The position numbers and the translations under genes were made by a program. Below the pieces are notes generated by a model, which saw only the letters and a list, made by a program, of their open reading frames with translations, searched no databases and was not told the origin of the DNA. This document shows positions 36,616 to 44,665 of a DNA stretch of 64,000 bases, piece by piece. Position 1 is the stretch's first letter. Each line of letters begins with the position of its first letter. Location of the stretch: NCBI GenBank assembly GCA_012522185.1, contig JAAYKY010000056.1, positions 39,594 through 103,593 on the forward strand, in the 5' to 3' direction. Source of the stretch: Flavobacteriaceae bacterium (GTDB taxonomy: Bacteria; Bacteroidota; Bacteroidia; Flavobacteriales; Weeksellaceae).

Positions 36616-37539
36616 CTATTTCCTTACAATTTCTATAAAATCATCAAAGGAGTTTTTCTTTATTAACCCATTCAATGTATAAACGAATTTTTCTAATTCT
36701 CTATTAAGAATATTTTCATATTCTTCTCCAAATACTTTGTATTCTTCAGGCAGCAATTCTCTAATAGCGTAGTTAATACCAGTCAAAGTAGAAGGAAAAT
36801 CAACAATTAACAATTCGCCCGTCTCCAATAATTTACTATTAACTTGAAATGGTCTCGGTCTTCCTAAACACTCAATTTGAACTTGATCTACTCCAACTTC
36901 TCTTTTAATTTTCTCAAATTGAAGGTTTATATCTTCATCAATTTTCTTAGGAATGATTATTTGAAACCTACATCTATCATATTCAACTTCGTTAATTTTC
37001 AGCTTTCCGTCTTGTACAATTTTAGCGCAGATTGATTTTACAAAATTCTCAAAATATCCATAAGCTAATGTATTAGAAGGGAAGAAATTGAAAGTATCAA
37101 GCTCAACGGACAGGAACGCTCGTTTTATTTCATCAACTTTATCCACTAAGTTTTTTTCATTAAATTTGGATACGAAAATTCCACTCAAATCACTTAAATC
37201 TTTTACGTTTTCATGAACTAAAAAGAAGCTTCGTTTTATCCCTAATCTTCCAATAAATAAACCCAATTCAAACAAAATATTATCTCGTGCTTGTAAATAT
37301 TCTTTACCTCGCACTTCAACTTTATCGTCGGGAGAGCCTATTAAAATACCAAAATCAAACTTCAAAGGAGCTTTTAATAAATCGTGTAGAAAATTACTAT
37401 TAAGCTTAAATACTGATTTTTCCCAAAGGTTCTCATTCCAAATGGTAACATCAAACTCGCTTTCTAAGAGTTTTTGTACAATTTTAGCAGTTCCAATTTC
37501 CTCCGAAGAACTACCTATAAAAAGTCGAGGTTTTTTCAT
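36616..37539 (-). CDS. TIR-STING effector of a CBASS anti-phage system
   Basis: This 307-residue protein is a cyclic-dinucleotide-activated NADase. Residues 1-140 form the TIR-like domain: RLFIGSSSEE at the start, FDFGILIGSPDDK, and RDNILFELGLFIGRLG with the putative catalytic Glu about 91. Residues about 150-307 look like a bacterial STING ligand-binding domain: NTLAYGYFENFVKSIC (the dimer helix), RFQIIIP, GRPRPF and VDFPSTLTGINYAI, near positions where known bacterial STINGs contact c-di-GMP. By analogy with TIR-STING from Sphingobacterium, ligand binding would drive filament formation and NAD+ depletion, killing the infected cell. It overlaps the CD-NTase gene by 4 bp and is the second gene of that operon. 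Confidence 0.88.
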   Translation of the reverse strand: MKKPRLFIGSSSEEIGTAKIVQKLLESEFDVTIWNENLWEKSVFKLNSNFLHDLLKAPLKFDFGILIGSPDDKVEVRGKEYLQARDNILFELGLFIGRLGIKRSFFLVHENVKDLSDLSGIFVSKFNEKNLVDKVDEIKRAFLSVELDTFNFFPSNTLAYGYFENFVKSICAKIVQDGKLKINEVEYDRCRFQIIIPKKIDEDINLQFEKIKREVGVDQVQIECLGRPRPFQVNSKLLETGELLIVDFPSTLTGINYAIRELLPEEYKVFGEEYENILNRELEKFVYTLNGLIKKNSFDDFIEIVRK

Positions 37540-38615
37540 ATTGAATAATTTAGGTTATTAACAAACTTAAAATCACCAAATACACCAATAAGCTCTTCAT
37601 TCAGTTCTCTTAAAGCTTTAACCTTATTAGGTTTTCCATAAAAAATATATTCAGAACCGTCAACCGATTTTAGAGAGTTTCGATAGCTTTCATTTGAAGT
37701 TAAGCGATAGAACTCATCAACAAGTACCACAACTAATTCAAAATACTTTTTAGAATTATAATTATTAGTATCTATGTTATAGCAAATCGCATTTATATCG
37801 AAACTATTCAAATCTATTTCAGAACCCGAGTCCACTTTCAAATTCTTTAAAAATCGAATCATTTTTTTCAATCTACCATTCACAGATATATCCTTAGAAT
37901 TAATTCGTGCAATACCAACAAAAGGAGATTCTATCCGTCCAATTTCATTTTCATGTTTATCATAAATCTGAATATTTCGTAACTTCTTATCATTTTCTTT
38001 TATCGCTTGGATAGTTTTATACCAACAGGCAATAACCACATCTACATCTCTATGAAGATTCTTATTTTTTAGACGAATTGCTTTAGGTTTAGAGATATCA
38101 CACTCGCTATATTCCTTAGTCAATTTATTTTCAGATTCAATTCTATTTCTTTTTAAATCGGCAAGATAATTTCCTTGATAAGAAGTAGATTCTTGAGCAG
38201 ACTTCAAATTTATCAATTGATAACTTTCTAACATCAATCTTTCTAAACTACTACTAAGTAAAGAATTAACACCAGCTCGATCAGAGAAATAAAACAAATC
38301 TGATATTACTAATAAATCTATATCGCTATTTCCCCTAATATGGGTATTCGTCATTACAGACCCCTGATATTCATAATCTACATCCGATAGACATGCCTTC
38401 AAGTGATTTTTTACAGCTTCTCCAGCTTCCTTACTTTTACGAGTATAATCTTCACCAACACCATCCATAGCTCTTTTAATATATTCTAATATTAACGTAG
38501 GAGCTTGAATCTTAAATTCATTTTCGTAATGTTCCCCAAATAATCTTCTTTCAGAAATAGATTCTGGGTTAGTTCTCATTTTTACTTTTCGTACGAGTTC
38601 ATCGTAATTCTTCAT
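37536..38615 (-). CDS. CD-NTase (CdnE-like cyclic dinucleotide synthase) of CBASS
   Basis: This 359-residue nucleotidyltransferase is the phage-sensing enzyme that makes the signal for the adjacent STING effector. The polymerase-beta-like active site shows QGSVMTNTHIRG with the Gly-Ser pair (85-86), NSDIDLLV with metal aspartates 98 and 100, and RDVDVVIACWY with the third aspartate about 192. An OAS/cGAS-type C-terminal helical domain follows. STING-linked enzymes of this kind belong to CdnE and make c-di-GMP; that product is inferred here from the partner. No cap (E1/E2/JAB or HORMA/TRIP13) genes are present, so this is a minimal type I-like CBASS. Confidence 0.88.
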   Translation of the reverse strand: MKNYDELVRKVKMRTNPESISERRLFGEHYENEFKIQAPTLILEYIKRAMDGVGEDYTRKSKEAGEAVKNHLKACLSDVDYEYQGSVMTNTHIRGNSDIDLLVISDLFYFSDRAGVNSLLSSSLERLMLESYQLINLKSAQESTSYQGNYLADLKRNRIESENKLTKEYSECDISKPKAIRLKNKNLHRDVDVVIACWYKTIQAIKENDKKLRNIQIYDKHENEIGRIESPFVGIARINSKDISVNGRLKKMIRFLKNLKVDSGSEIDLNSFDINAICYNIDTNNYNSKKYFELVVVLVDEFYRLTSNESYRNSLKSVDGSEYIFYGKPNKVKALRELNEELIGVFGDFKFVNNLNYSI

Positions 38616-38639
38616 AATATTTTCTTTTAATTAACAAAA

Positions 38640-38660
38640 GAGGGCTATCTCTTAGCCCTC
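38640..38660 (-). terminator. Hairpin between the 44-residue gene and CBASS
   Basis: GAGGGCT and AGCCCTC form a perfect 7-bp stem with a 7-nt loop, followed by only four T residues on the minus strand. It lies 24 bp before the CD-NTase ATG. It may be a weak terminator or attenuator, since no TAnnTTTG box is seen in the remaining 24 bp. Confidence 0.6.
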
Positions 38661-38668
38661 TACAAATC

Positions 38669-38803
38669 TTACTTCTTTTTCTTCCCTTCTTTTTGGGACA
38701 ACGCACTTCCAGCAACCGATTTGGCAGCTTTTCCATACCTATTATCTCCTAAAATTTTTGAAGCGGTAGAAGCAACCTTTTTCGAGGTGACTTTTTTAGC
38801 CAT
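38669..38803 (-). CDS. 44-residue highly basic protein
   Basis: This short gene was found by reading the minus strand. It encodes 44 residues opening MAKKVTSKKVASTASKILG, continuing with AAKSVAGSALSQ and ending in a lysine run; about a third of residues are Lys or Arg. The alternating Lys/Ser/Ala pattern with a terminal SALSQ..KKK resembles small basic proteins that I recall as scattered, unnamed genes in diverse bacteria, often on mobile DNA. Function is unknown; nucleic-acid binding is a guess from charge. It lies directly upstream of the CBASS operon, separated by a hairpin. Confidence 0.7.
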   Translation of the reverse strand: MAKKVTSKKVASTASKILGDNRYGKAAKSVAGSALSQKEGKKKK

Positions 38804-38959
38804 ATTCAAATATTTACATTATACCCTATTTTACAGAAAGGGATTTAACCGAGAAGACTAATAAAAATCATTTGGATATTAAAAAAAAGAGAATATTTTT
38901 ACACCAAATTATAAAATAGATAGATTCTTCTAAGTTCTATCCTTTTTTGCACAAAAATT

Positions 38960-38989
38960 AGGGCTCTCCATCGCCAAATTTTGAGCCCT
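38960..38989. terminator. Hairpin downstream of darTG
   Basis: AGGGCTC (38960-38966) pairs perfectly with GAGCCCT (38983-38989), with T runs on both strands. It probably ends the darTG transcript on the minus strand. Confidence 0.6.
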
Positions 38990-39026
38990 TTTTCATAAAA
39001 AGCGAAAATAATGCCATAAGATTTAT

Positions 39027-39045
39027 TTATGACAGTATGTCATAA
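39027..39045. promoter_or_regulatory. Perfect palindrome, possible operator
   Basis: TTATGACA-GTA-TGTCATAA has 8-bp arms and a 3-nt centre. It has no T run, so it looks more like a protein-binding site than a terminator. It lies between darG and the 44-residue gene. Confidence 0.45.
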
Positions 39046-39141
39046 AATAATCTTAAAATTCATAAAACTAAATCTTAAACCCCTTTCTTACAAAGAGTTT
39101 AACAGCGTGTCAGTCAAGATACATTTTGACAGTCAATGGGA

Positions 39142-40194
39142 TTAATTTATCAATTCCAAAGAATCAGAGAAGTTATTGATTCTTTCTAAAGCAATATTTA
39201 CAAAGTCGTGATTTGAGAATAATTCCGTTTTTCTGTTACTCCAATCATTCAGTTTAGAGATTATCATTTCGGAATCTTTGATATTTTCTTTTTCGGTAAT
39301 ATAATCAATCGTGGAAAGTAGTTCCAATCCAAAAGGAGAATAGAATCCTTCCAAAAAGCTTTTGGTCTTTTCGATTATTTCAAAGTATTCCTGATTCGGT
39401 AAAGTTTTCAGATAGTTCAAAACTTCGTCTTCGGTATCCATTACCAAACCTATTTCTTCAAAAGGCTTTTTATCTTTAGAACTATATCCCAAAATATAAC
39501 TTCCATTTAAGTAGTACAGTAAATGCTTTACTTTTCCCGAATATGGACCATAGAAATTTGGTTTATATTCTAAATTAAAGGCATTTTTAGCCCCAAAACG
39601 TTGAAGAAAATAAGCTATTTTTTCAGCCGAAAATTCCGATACGAATTCTCCATTTTTTACCAATTCATACAAAACAGCTAAAAGCATCGCACGAGCAGGA
39701 GTTAATTTCACTCTTTCTTTTTTCAGAACTTCTTTAATTTTAGCGTTCGGCTGATACACCAAAATAGAGGCATTTAAATCACTTAAATATTTTTCAATAA
39801 GGGTTTTTACCTTTTGCCAGTCTAAACCACCGTTACCAGCACCCAAAGGTGGAATAGCAACAGATTCTATACTATTATCAATAATAAATTTCCGTAACTC
39901 TATAAGTCCATTCTCAATATAGCTATACTCTGAAGGTTTCCGCCAATCGGTTTTCGTGGGAAAATTGATGATTATCTTTTTTCCAGAAATAAGATTTTCT
40001 TCGATAGTGATTAAGAGCTTTCCAACACCCACCTCTTCATTACCACAAGCTTTTCGGTAAATTTTATAATTAGAAGGGAAAGCGTTCTTAAATTGTAAGG
40101 CAATTCCTTTACCCATAACCCCAACAGTATTTACAGTATTTACCAATGCTTGGGCATCGCTTTCCAATAAATTACCTTCAACGTACTTAATCAT
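39142..40194 (-). CDS. darG: DarG antitoxin: macrodomain DNA ADP-ribosyl glycohydrolase
   Basis: DarG removes ADP-ribose from DNA and also binds and blocks DarT. Residues 1-155 form a macrodomain: IKYVEGNLLESDAQALVNTVN, VGVMGKGIALQFK and the ribose-binding loop IPPLGAGNGGLDW. Residues about 165-350 are the helical C-terminal domain seen in DarG proteins (LTPARAMLLAVLYELVKNG, then KPNFYGPYSGKVKHLLYYLNG). The ATG at 40194 lies 3 nt after the darT stop; an adjacent TTG would add one residue. Co-transcription with darT is near certain. Confidence 0.9.
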   Translation of the reverse strand: MIKYVEGNLLESDAQALVNTVNTVGVMGKGIALQFKNAFPSNYKIYRKACGNEEVGVGKLLITIEENLISGKKIIINFPTKTDWRKPSEYSYIENGLIELRKFIIDNSIESVAIPPLGAGNGGLDWQKVKTLIEKYLSDLNASILVYQPNAKIKEVLKKERVKLTPARAMLLAVLYELVKNGEFVSEFSAEKIAYFLQRFGAKNAFNLEYKPNFYGPYSGKVKHLLYYLNGSYILGYSSKDKKPFEEIGLVMDTEDEVLNYLKTLPNQEYFEIIEKTKSFLEGFYSPFGLELLSTIDYITEKENIKDSEMIISKLNDWSNRKTELFSNHDFVNIALERINNFSDSLELIN

Positions 40195-40197
40195 CAA

Positions 40198-40821
40198 TCA
40201 AAAATAAAAATTTTCACGAGTTACAATCTTATCATTCGGAATTCCCAATTCCAACAATCGCTTTTGAGCCACTTCATTATAAACAACCCAACCCGAAATA
40301 ACCTCCAACGGAATATCTCCTTCAACCAAAAATTCGGCTTCTTTTCTCCGTTTCAAATCCAAATCGTTTTCATCTTTCCAAAAGTCTTTTTTAATCGCTT
40401 CAAAATCCAAGATTTCTTCCAGCAAATGAATTTCTTCTTTTCCAAAGAACTTTGACAACTTACTTACGGCATGACCATTCGTAAAAACAAACGGAAGTCG
40501 AGAATGGATTATTTTCTCAACGTTCGTTACACAATATACGATATTTTCAGGATTCTGAGCAGGAACCCCATTATAACCTTTTTTAACAACATACAACATC
40601 GGCATCCGACACCAAAAATAAAAAGGCAGAAATTCATTCAGGTTTTTACCGTTAGGAACGGTTACGGAACTCCGTCTATCAATTAGGCTATTATCTCCAA
40701 TGGGAACGTAATTTTCATTCGCATTCTCTGAGGTAGCCAATGTCAAACCGTTCGCCAATATATGCGATACATTTTCAATATGCACCATCCGAAATAAACG
40801 AATATGGCTTGTATTAATCAT
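40198..40821 (-). CDS. darT: DarT toxin: DNA ADP-ribosyltransferase
   Basis: DarT transfers ADP-ribose from NAD+ onto thymidine or guanosine in single-stranded DNA, blocking replication; DarTG modules also act against phages. The 207-residue protein has the NAD-binding start IRLFRMVHIENVSHILANGL, the Arg pair in LIDRRSSV (about 49-50), YFWCRMPMLYVV, and the catalytic Glu in RRKEAEFLVEG (about 163). Target base and sequence cannot be read out. The ATG at 40821 lies only 5 bp after a TAnnTTTG box, so the message may be leaderless; the start cannot be later because RLFRM is conserved. Confidence 0.9.
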   Translation of the reverse strand: MINTSHIRLFRMVHIENVSHILANGLTLATSENANENYVPIGDNSLIDRRSSVTVPNGKNLNEFLPFYFWCRMPMLYVVKKGYNGVPAQNPENIVYCVTNVEKIIHSRLPFVFTNGHAVSKLSKFFGKEEIHLLEEILDFEAIKKDFWKDENDLDLKRRKEAEFLVEGDIPLEVISGWVVYNEVAQKRLLELGIPNDKIVTRENFYF

Positions 40822-40826
40822 TCAGA

Positions 40827-40834
40827 CAAAAGTA
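40827..40834 (-). promoter_or_regulatory. Promoter box immediately before darT
   Basis: TACTTTTG on the minus strand fits TAnnTTTG and ends 5 bp before the darT ATG, implying a transcript that starts at or next to the start codon. Confidence 0.5.
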
Positions 40835-41045
40835 ATTCATTTACGCTTGTTTTCAATTCAATTCAATTAAAAAACATTCAATCAAAATAGGTAATTTAAA
40901 AAGGAATATATTATCAATTTAAAGGTTCAACATTTTAACTTGTTATAATAGTATTTACTTGATTTAAAAACCCAAACGTACTTATGCGTGGTCGTTTCTA
41001 TATCATATCTCTTATTCAAGTTATTTAGATAAATAGTATAATAAT

Positions 41046-42041
41046 TTATTCAATATTACTCTTATTATATATTCTATTTAATTTCTTCTCCAAACGTTCA
41101 AAAAACTCCGCTTTCAATTGATCATCTTTTACCTTAAACGATTCATAAAGTTTAATCAAGTCGTTTATATATTTCGTTTTATTATTATCCAAGATTCCCG
41201 TATGATTTAAGCAATCCAAGCATTCAGATAATCCATAATTATTTATGCCTTCATACGCCAGAAAATTTCTAAATTCTGCATATGTACCTATTTCCCGCAA
41301 TCCATTTTCATCGGTTAAAACATTTACAAAATTTATATTCCCGAAACGTTTTCCAAATTCTTTTAAAATTTCGTCCCAGTTTTCTTCTATTTTTCTCAAA
41401 GTATTTGCCTTACTTTTAAAGAAAGGTGTTCCCGAAACTTTATTCACAGCAATTTCAAATCTTGGGAAATGAAGGCGTTCATTTACTTCATTATATGGAT
41501 AACTATCCAAATTCTTCCTTTTGTTCATTTCTAAGTATTTATCATAAATCTTGAGTTTATAATTTTTAAATCCAAAATAAACAGTCGTTATTTCATCACC
41601 TTTTTCAAATCTTGAAGCGTTTCTATATCTTACAAAACAATCCTTTATTCCTTTGAATTTCTTATCCACCAAAAGCGTTACACCAACCTCTACTTTCATT
41701 ACTTTAGTATTCCAAAGCTCACTTTCTCTTACTCCTATTTCATCGGCAAGGAGACGAATACAATCAACGAATTCGGTATGGTTTAAGTCTTTTCTCGAAT
41801 TTTCCTGATAGTACCATTTCCGAATACTTCCACTAATAGATAAAGAAAATTCGTCTTTTCTTTCATCAGCAGTAAGCAATAACTTCAAGGAATGCTTTTT
41901 CTTTTTAAACTTACCATTAAATAGCTTCGCTTTCTGAAAGGTTTTATGAGGAAAAGCAGAATTATCTTTATTTGACGGTTTCCAATTAATCTTCTCGTTC
42001 GGAGAATAATTAGTTATGGTTATTTTTATATTATCTATCAT
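41046..42041 (-). CDS. Replication initiation protein, phage gpII/X-like
   Basis: This 331-residue protein resembles the replication proteins of filamentous phages and small Bacteroidota plasmids or integrative elements. These nick one strand to start rolling-circle replication. Supporting segments are MIDNIKITITNYSP at the start, VMKVEVGVTLLVDKKFKG, TVYFGFKNYKLKIYDKYLEM (with the likely catalytic-region Tyr) and HFPRFEIAVNKV. I chose the ATG at 42041 because upstream residues overlap the HTH gene and look unlike the family. It overlaps the HTH gene by 11 bp, which fits an int-HTH-rep replication/excision unit. Confidence 0.65.
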   Translation of the reverse strand: MIDNIKITITNYSPNEKINWKPSNKDNSAFPHKTFQKAKLFNGKFKKKKHSLKLLLTADERKDEFSLSISGSIRKWYYQENSRKDLNHTEFVDCIRLLADEIGVRESELWNTKVMKVEVGVTLLVDKKFKGIKDCFVRYRNASRFEKGDEITTVYFGFKNYKLKIYDKYLEMNKRKNLDSYPYNEVNERLHFPRFEIAVNKVSGTPFFKSKANTLRKIEENWDEILKEFGKRFGNINFVNVLTDENGLREIGTYAEFRNFLAYEGINNYGLSECLDCLNHTGILDNNKTKYINDLIKLYESFKVKDDQLKAEFFERLEKKLNRIYNKSNIE

Positions 42042-42372
42042 AAAACAATTTTTCAAATTCCTTTCTAACAATCCAAACAACACCCTTTTTATCCGATTCA
42101 ACAGGAGGATTTAACCCTTTATCCTTCCTCATCCTATCTATGGTTTTTCGGCTAATTTTAAATTCATCGATTATTTCTTGAATCGTCATTTTCTTATCAG
42201 GGTTTAAAGCTTTAGAATCTTCTTGAAGAAGATCAATCTTCTTCTTTAAAACCTTAATATCAAGATTTTTTGTATAAACAAGACTTTTATATTTTTTGAC
42301 CAAAGTCTTATTTAGTTTTTCTAACCGTTTCACTTCCTTTTCCAGTTCTTTGATTCGTTCTTGGTTTTTCAT
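42031..42372 (-). CDS. Helix-turn-helix protein, possible excisionase/regulator
   Basis: This 113-residue protein has an N-terminal coiled coil (about 1-50, rich in K, E and L) and a helix-turn-helix near residues 62-87 (MTIQEIIDEFKISRKTIDRM). A C-terminal tail (KKGVVWIVRKEFEKLF) resembles the wing-plus-helix of excisionase-type or MerR-like DNA-binding domains. It starts inside the end of the integrase gene (65-bp overlap) and runs into the rep gene, so it probably controls excision or replication. No regulator family can be named with certainty. Confidence 0.68.
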   Translation of the reverse strand: MKNQERIKELEKEVKRLEKLNKTLVKKYKSLVYTKNLDIKVLKKKIDLLQEDSKALNPDKKMTIQEIIDEFKISRKTIDRMRKDKGLNPPVESDKKGVVWIVRKEFEKLFYDR

Positions 42373-43540
42373 AGTTTTTAAAGTTTACATTAAACATAAT
42401 TTCTTTTAGGGTTTCTTCGTCAGAATTTACATAACGAGAAGTCATACGGATATTTGTATGCCCCATCAATTTCATTATAAAATAAGGCTGCACACCTTGT
42501 TTAGCTAACAGAGAGCCAAAACTATGGCGAGCCATATGGAAATTAATTCGTTTAGGAATTTTGGCAATTTTAGCAATGATTTTCAAATCTCTATTTACAG
42601 AAACATTCGTTCTTCTCGGGAATACAAATTCCTTTTTTACCATATACTTATATCTCATCAAGAGTAATTTCGCTTCCCTATTAATCGGTATCTCAATTTT
42701 ACGGTTCGTCTTCTGCATTACAATCACGATTTTCGAACAATTCTCAACGATATTCTCTCGTTTAAGGTTCATTACATCTGAGAAACGAAGTCCAGTAAAA
42801 CAACTAAACAAAAATAGATTTCGGCTAAGTTTAAATCCATCTGAATAAACCCCTCCACTTAAATCCGCATCCACAATTTTTTGAACTTCCTTTTCAGTCA
42901 AGAACTCATCTCTATGATTTTCTTTCGGTCGCTTTATTTCTTGACATGGATTTTCTTTTACCAAACCTATACGCTTAAATTCATTAAACGTACAAACTAA
43001 AGTTTTTCTTCGAGTTCCAATACCGCTTTCGCCAACACTTTTTTCAGTTCTTAAATAATGAAAGAAATTTACAAAAAAGTTATAATCCATTTCGTCAAGC
43101 AAAAGATTAGGTTTATACTCGTTCAATTGCTTCTTCAATAAAGAATAATGATTACTCGTTCCTTCCGAAATTTCAAGGAATTTCTTTTTACAAAATTCAT
43201 CAAAATGGTAGTAGAAATCTCTGGAATTCTTCCCGTCAGTAAAGCCAAGGTACTTTTCCCTAATCAACTCACGGGTCATCGGTTTTCCTGACAAATCAAC
43301 TTCAAGTAATATTTCTTCTAATTTTCTTACTTCTTGTTCTAACTTTTTCCTTAAAGTAGCATAAGATAATCCTCGAGGAAGACCTTTCACAGAATCCCAC
43401 TTCGATAAGTGTATGTTATGACCCGTAGATAATTTCATTCTTTTAGAATTTACAATTACGAAATAATTCAATGGACAAATCCCACCTTTTTTAGGTTTGT
43501 CACTTCTAATAATTACTTTTACTGAGTAAGAATTTCTCAT
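42308..43540 (-). CDS. int: Tyrosine recombinase/integrase
   Basis: This 410-residue integrase inserts and excises the element at tRNA-Arg. An Arm-type N-terminal domain (about 1-75) is followed by a SAM-like core-binding domain (about 105-195). The catalytic domain has Arg 252 in CFTGLRFSDV, a Lys near 277, His 335 and Arg 338 in FHMARHSFGSLL, His 361 in KLMGHTNIRMTS and Tyr 370 in RYVN. This is the phage-integrase layout common to Bacteroidota integrative elements. It is internal to the element, not at its edge, with the unassigned operon lying between it and the tRNA. Confidence 0.93.
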   Translation of the reverse strand: MRNSYSVKVIIRSDKPKKGGICPLNYFVIVNSKRMKLSTGHNIHLSKWDSVKGLPRGLSYATLRKKLEQEVRKLEEILLEVDLSGKPMTRELIREKYLGFTDGKNSRDFYYHFDEFCKKKFLEISEGTSNHYSLLKKQLNEYKPNLLLDEMDYNFFVNFFHYLRTEKSVGESGIGTRRKTLVCTFNEFKRIGLVKENPCQEIKRPKENHRDEFLTEKEVQKIVDADLSGGVYSDGFKLSRNLFLFSCFTGLRFSDVMNLKRENIVENCSKIVIVMQKTNRKIEIPINREAKLLLMRYKYMVKKEFVFPRRTNVSVNRDLKIIAKIAKIPKRINFHMARHSFGSLLAKQGVQPYFIMKLMGHTNIRMTSRYVNSDEETLKEIMFNVNFKNYEKPRTNQRTGKGSETVRKTK

Positions 43541-43858
43541 ATTTAAAAAATTTAATTGTTATACTTACATAAACTCGGTAGAGATTTTTATTCAGCTCAA
43601 TTTTGGACTATTTCAAAACTTTTAACAAAACTTTAACCTTTTCAAAAAAGACATAAAAATACAATCCATTTATTTACAATAGATTAAGCCAATTATTAAA
43701 ACTTTTTAGGTTTTTATATTAAAAACAGATAAATCAACCTTAAGTCACATAGCTATTCGACAGTTTTCGACAGTTTTCGCTTTCTTTCCCTCTTGATTTT
43801 CCGAATTTTCTTTAAGGAAAAATTAAATACTTAATTTTTACTGATTACTTTTTCAACT
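43541..43858. other. Upstream region of int with 10-bp tandem repeat
   Basis: This 318-bp non-coding stretch precedes int. Two head-to-tail CGACAGTTTT units lie at 43758-43777 and could be a binding site for the integrase or Rep protein. The rest is A/T-rich and I see nothing else in it. Confidence 0.5.
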
Positions 43859-44170
43859 TTATTTTCCATAGATAATCGACATTTCCGTCATAATTTTTAC
43901 AGCGAGGTCATCATTATATCTTTTAATGATAGAGGGAATTCTAAACCAATCTAGCAACCACCAAATTAATAGTCCCCAAAGAGTAACAAAACAAAGCAAT
44001 TGAGTTCCCCATTTTCTTACATAGGCATAATGCCAGCCAAGCGGTATAAGTAGTAAATAACCAATTAACACAGACTTTTTTCTTCGGTTGTATTCGGATT
44101 CAAAAGCATTTCGTTCAGGAATAGTCATATTATTCAATTTCCCTTGAACAATCATTGGATAGGTTCTCAT
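43859..44170 (-). CDS. TM2-domain membrane protein
   Basis: This 103-residue protein has a polar N-terminus followed by a TM2-type hairpin: helix one VLIGYLLLIPLGWHYAYV, a short Arg/Lys turn (RKWGTQ), then helix two LLCFVTLWGLLIWWLLDWF and the typical RIP. The C-terminus is polar. TM2 domains occur in small bacterial membrane proteins of mostly unknown role. It is the third gene of a tight operon with two secreted proteins, 4 bp after the second. Confidence 0.75.
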   Translation of the reverse strand: MRTYPMIVQGKLNNMTIPERNAFESEYNRRKKSVLIGYLLLIPLGWHYAYVRKWGTQLLCFVTLWGLLIWWLLDWFRIPSIIKRYNDDLAVKIMTEMSIIYGK

Positions 44171-44174
44171 AGAT

Positions 44175-44663
44175 TTATATTTTCTTTCGTATTAATTTCA
44201 AAGATTTAGATTTAGAGTTTTCTTTATGGGTAGCAATGAGTTTAAAGTTTATTCCGTTTTCATCCACATATCTCTCATAATCTTTATTCTTTTTCTTAAA
44301 CCCAAGTCTTACCAAATCTTCTTCAACGTCACTTATAAAAAAATCTTCTTTGTTATTTCCCTTCAATTCCAAGCCTGAATAAAGAACCTTACTTTTCACC
44401 CAATCTACAGAAGTAATGAAAATCAATTCCTGAGCATGTTTAGGATATTTTACCGATACGTATGTTATAGTTTCTACAACATTTCCATTATCATCTTTTT
44501 TTCGGGTAGTTTCTTGCCCTCCAAATTCCCAACCTATATTTACAAGATTAGTCACAGCATCATTTATCATCATATTTTCTAACCTCAAAAAAGTTTCAAG
44601 ATTAGTTATCTGGGCATTTAATGAAAGAGGTAATAACCCAATAAACAATAATAAAGTTTTCAT
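44175..44663 (-). CDS. Secreted protein B of the unassigned operon
   Basis: I do not recognise this 162-residue protein. It has a signal peptide (MKTLLLFIGLLPLSLNAQ, cleavage at NA-Q). The mature part starts ITNLETFLRLENMMINDAV and later has WVKSKVLYSGLELK and DVEEDLVRLGFKKKNK. It is distantly similar to the neighbour encoded upstream: both open with I-(S/T)-N-(F/L)-x-x-(F/L)-L and share a late acidic/hydrophobic D-L-x-x-(L/Y)-G block. The two are probably diverged paralogues acting together in the envelope. Confidence 0.6.
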   Translation of the reverse strand: MKTLLLFIGLLPLSLNAQITNLETFLRLENMMINDAVTNLVNIGWEFGGQETTRKKDDNGNVVETITYVSVKYPKHAQELIFITSVDWVKSKVLYSGLELKGNNKEDFFISDVEEDLVRLGFKKKNKDYERYVDENGINFKLIATHKENSKSKSLKLIRKKI

Positions 44664-44665
44664 AT

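Larger units (their letters stand above)
38804..39141. other. Intergenic region between the 44-residue gene and darG
   Basis: This 338-bp, A/T-rich gap contains a hairpin (38960-38989), a perfect 8-bp palindrome (39027-39045) and near its right end paired CAGTCAA direct repeats (about 39109 and 39132). I see no further coding sequence. Confidence 0.55.

Noticed and set aside
37536..38615. The nucleotidyltransferase as a plain toxin (MNT-like) or CCA-adding enzyme
   Set aside because: Length, the spaced third aspartate in RDVDVV and the overlapping TIR-STING partner fit CD-NTase much better.
43758..43777. Repeat pair as a CRISPR array
   Set aside because: Only two head-to-tail 10-bp units without spacers, and no cas genes anywhere in the window.
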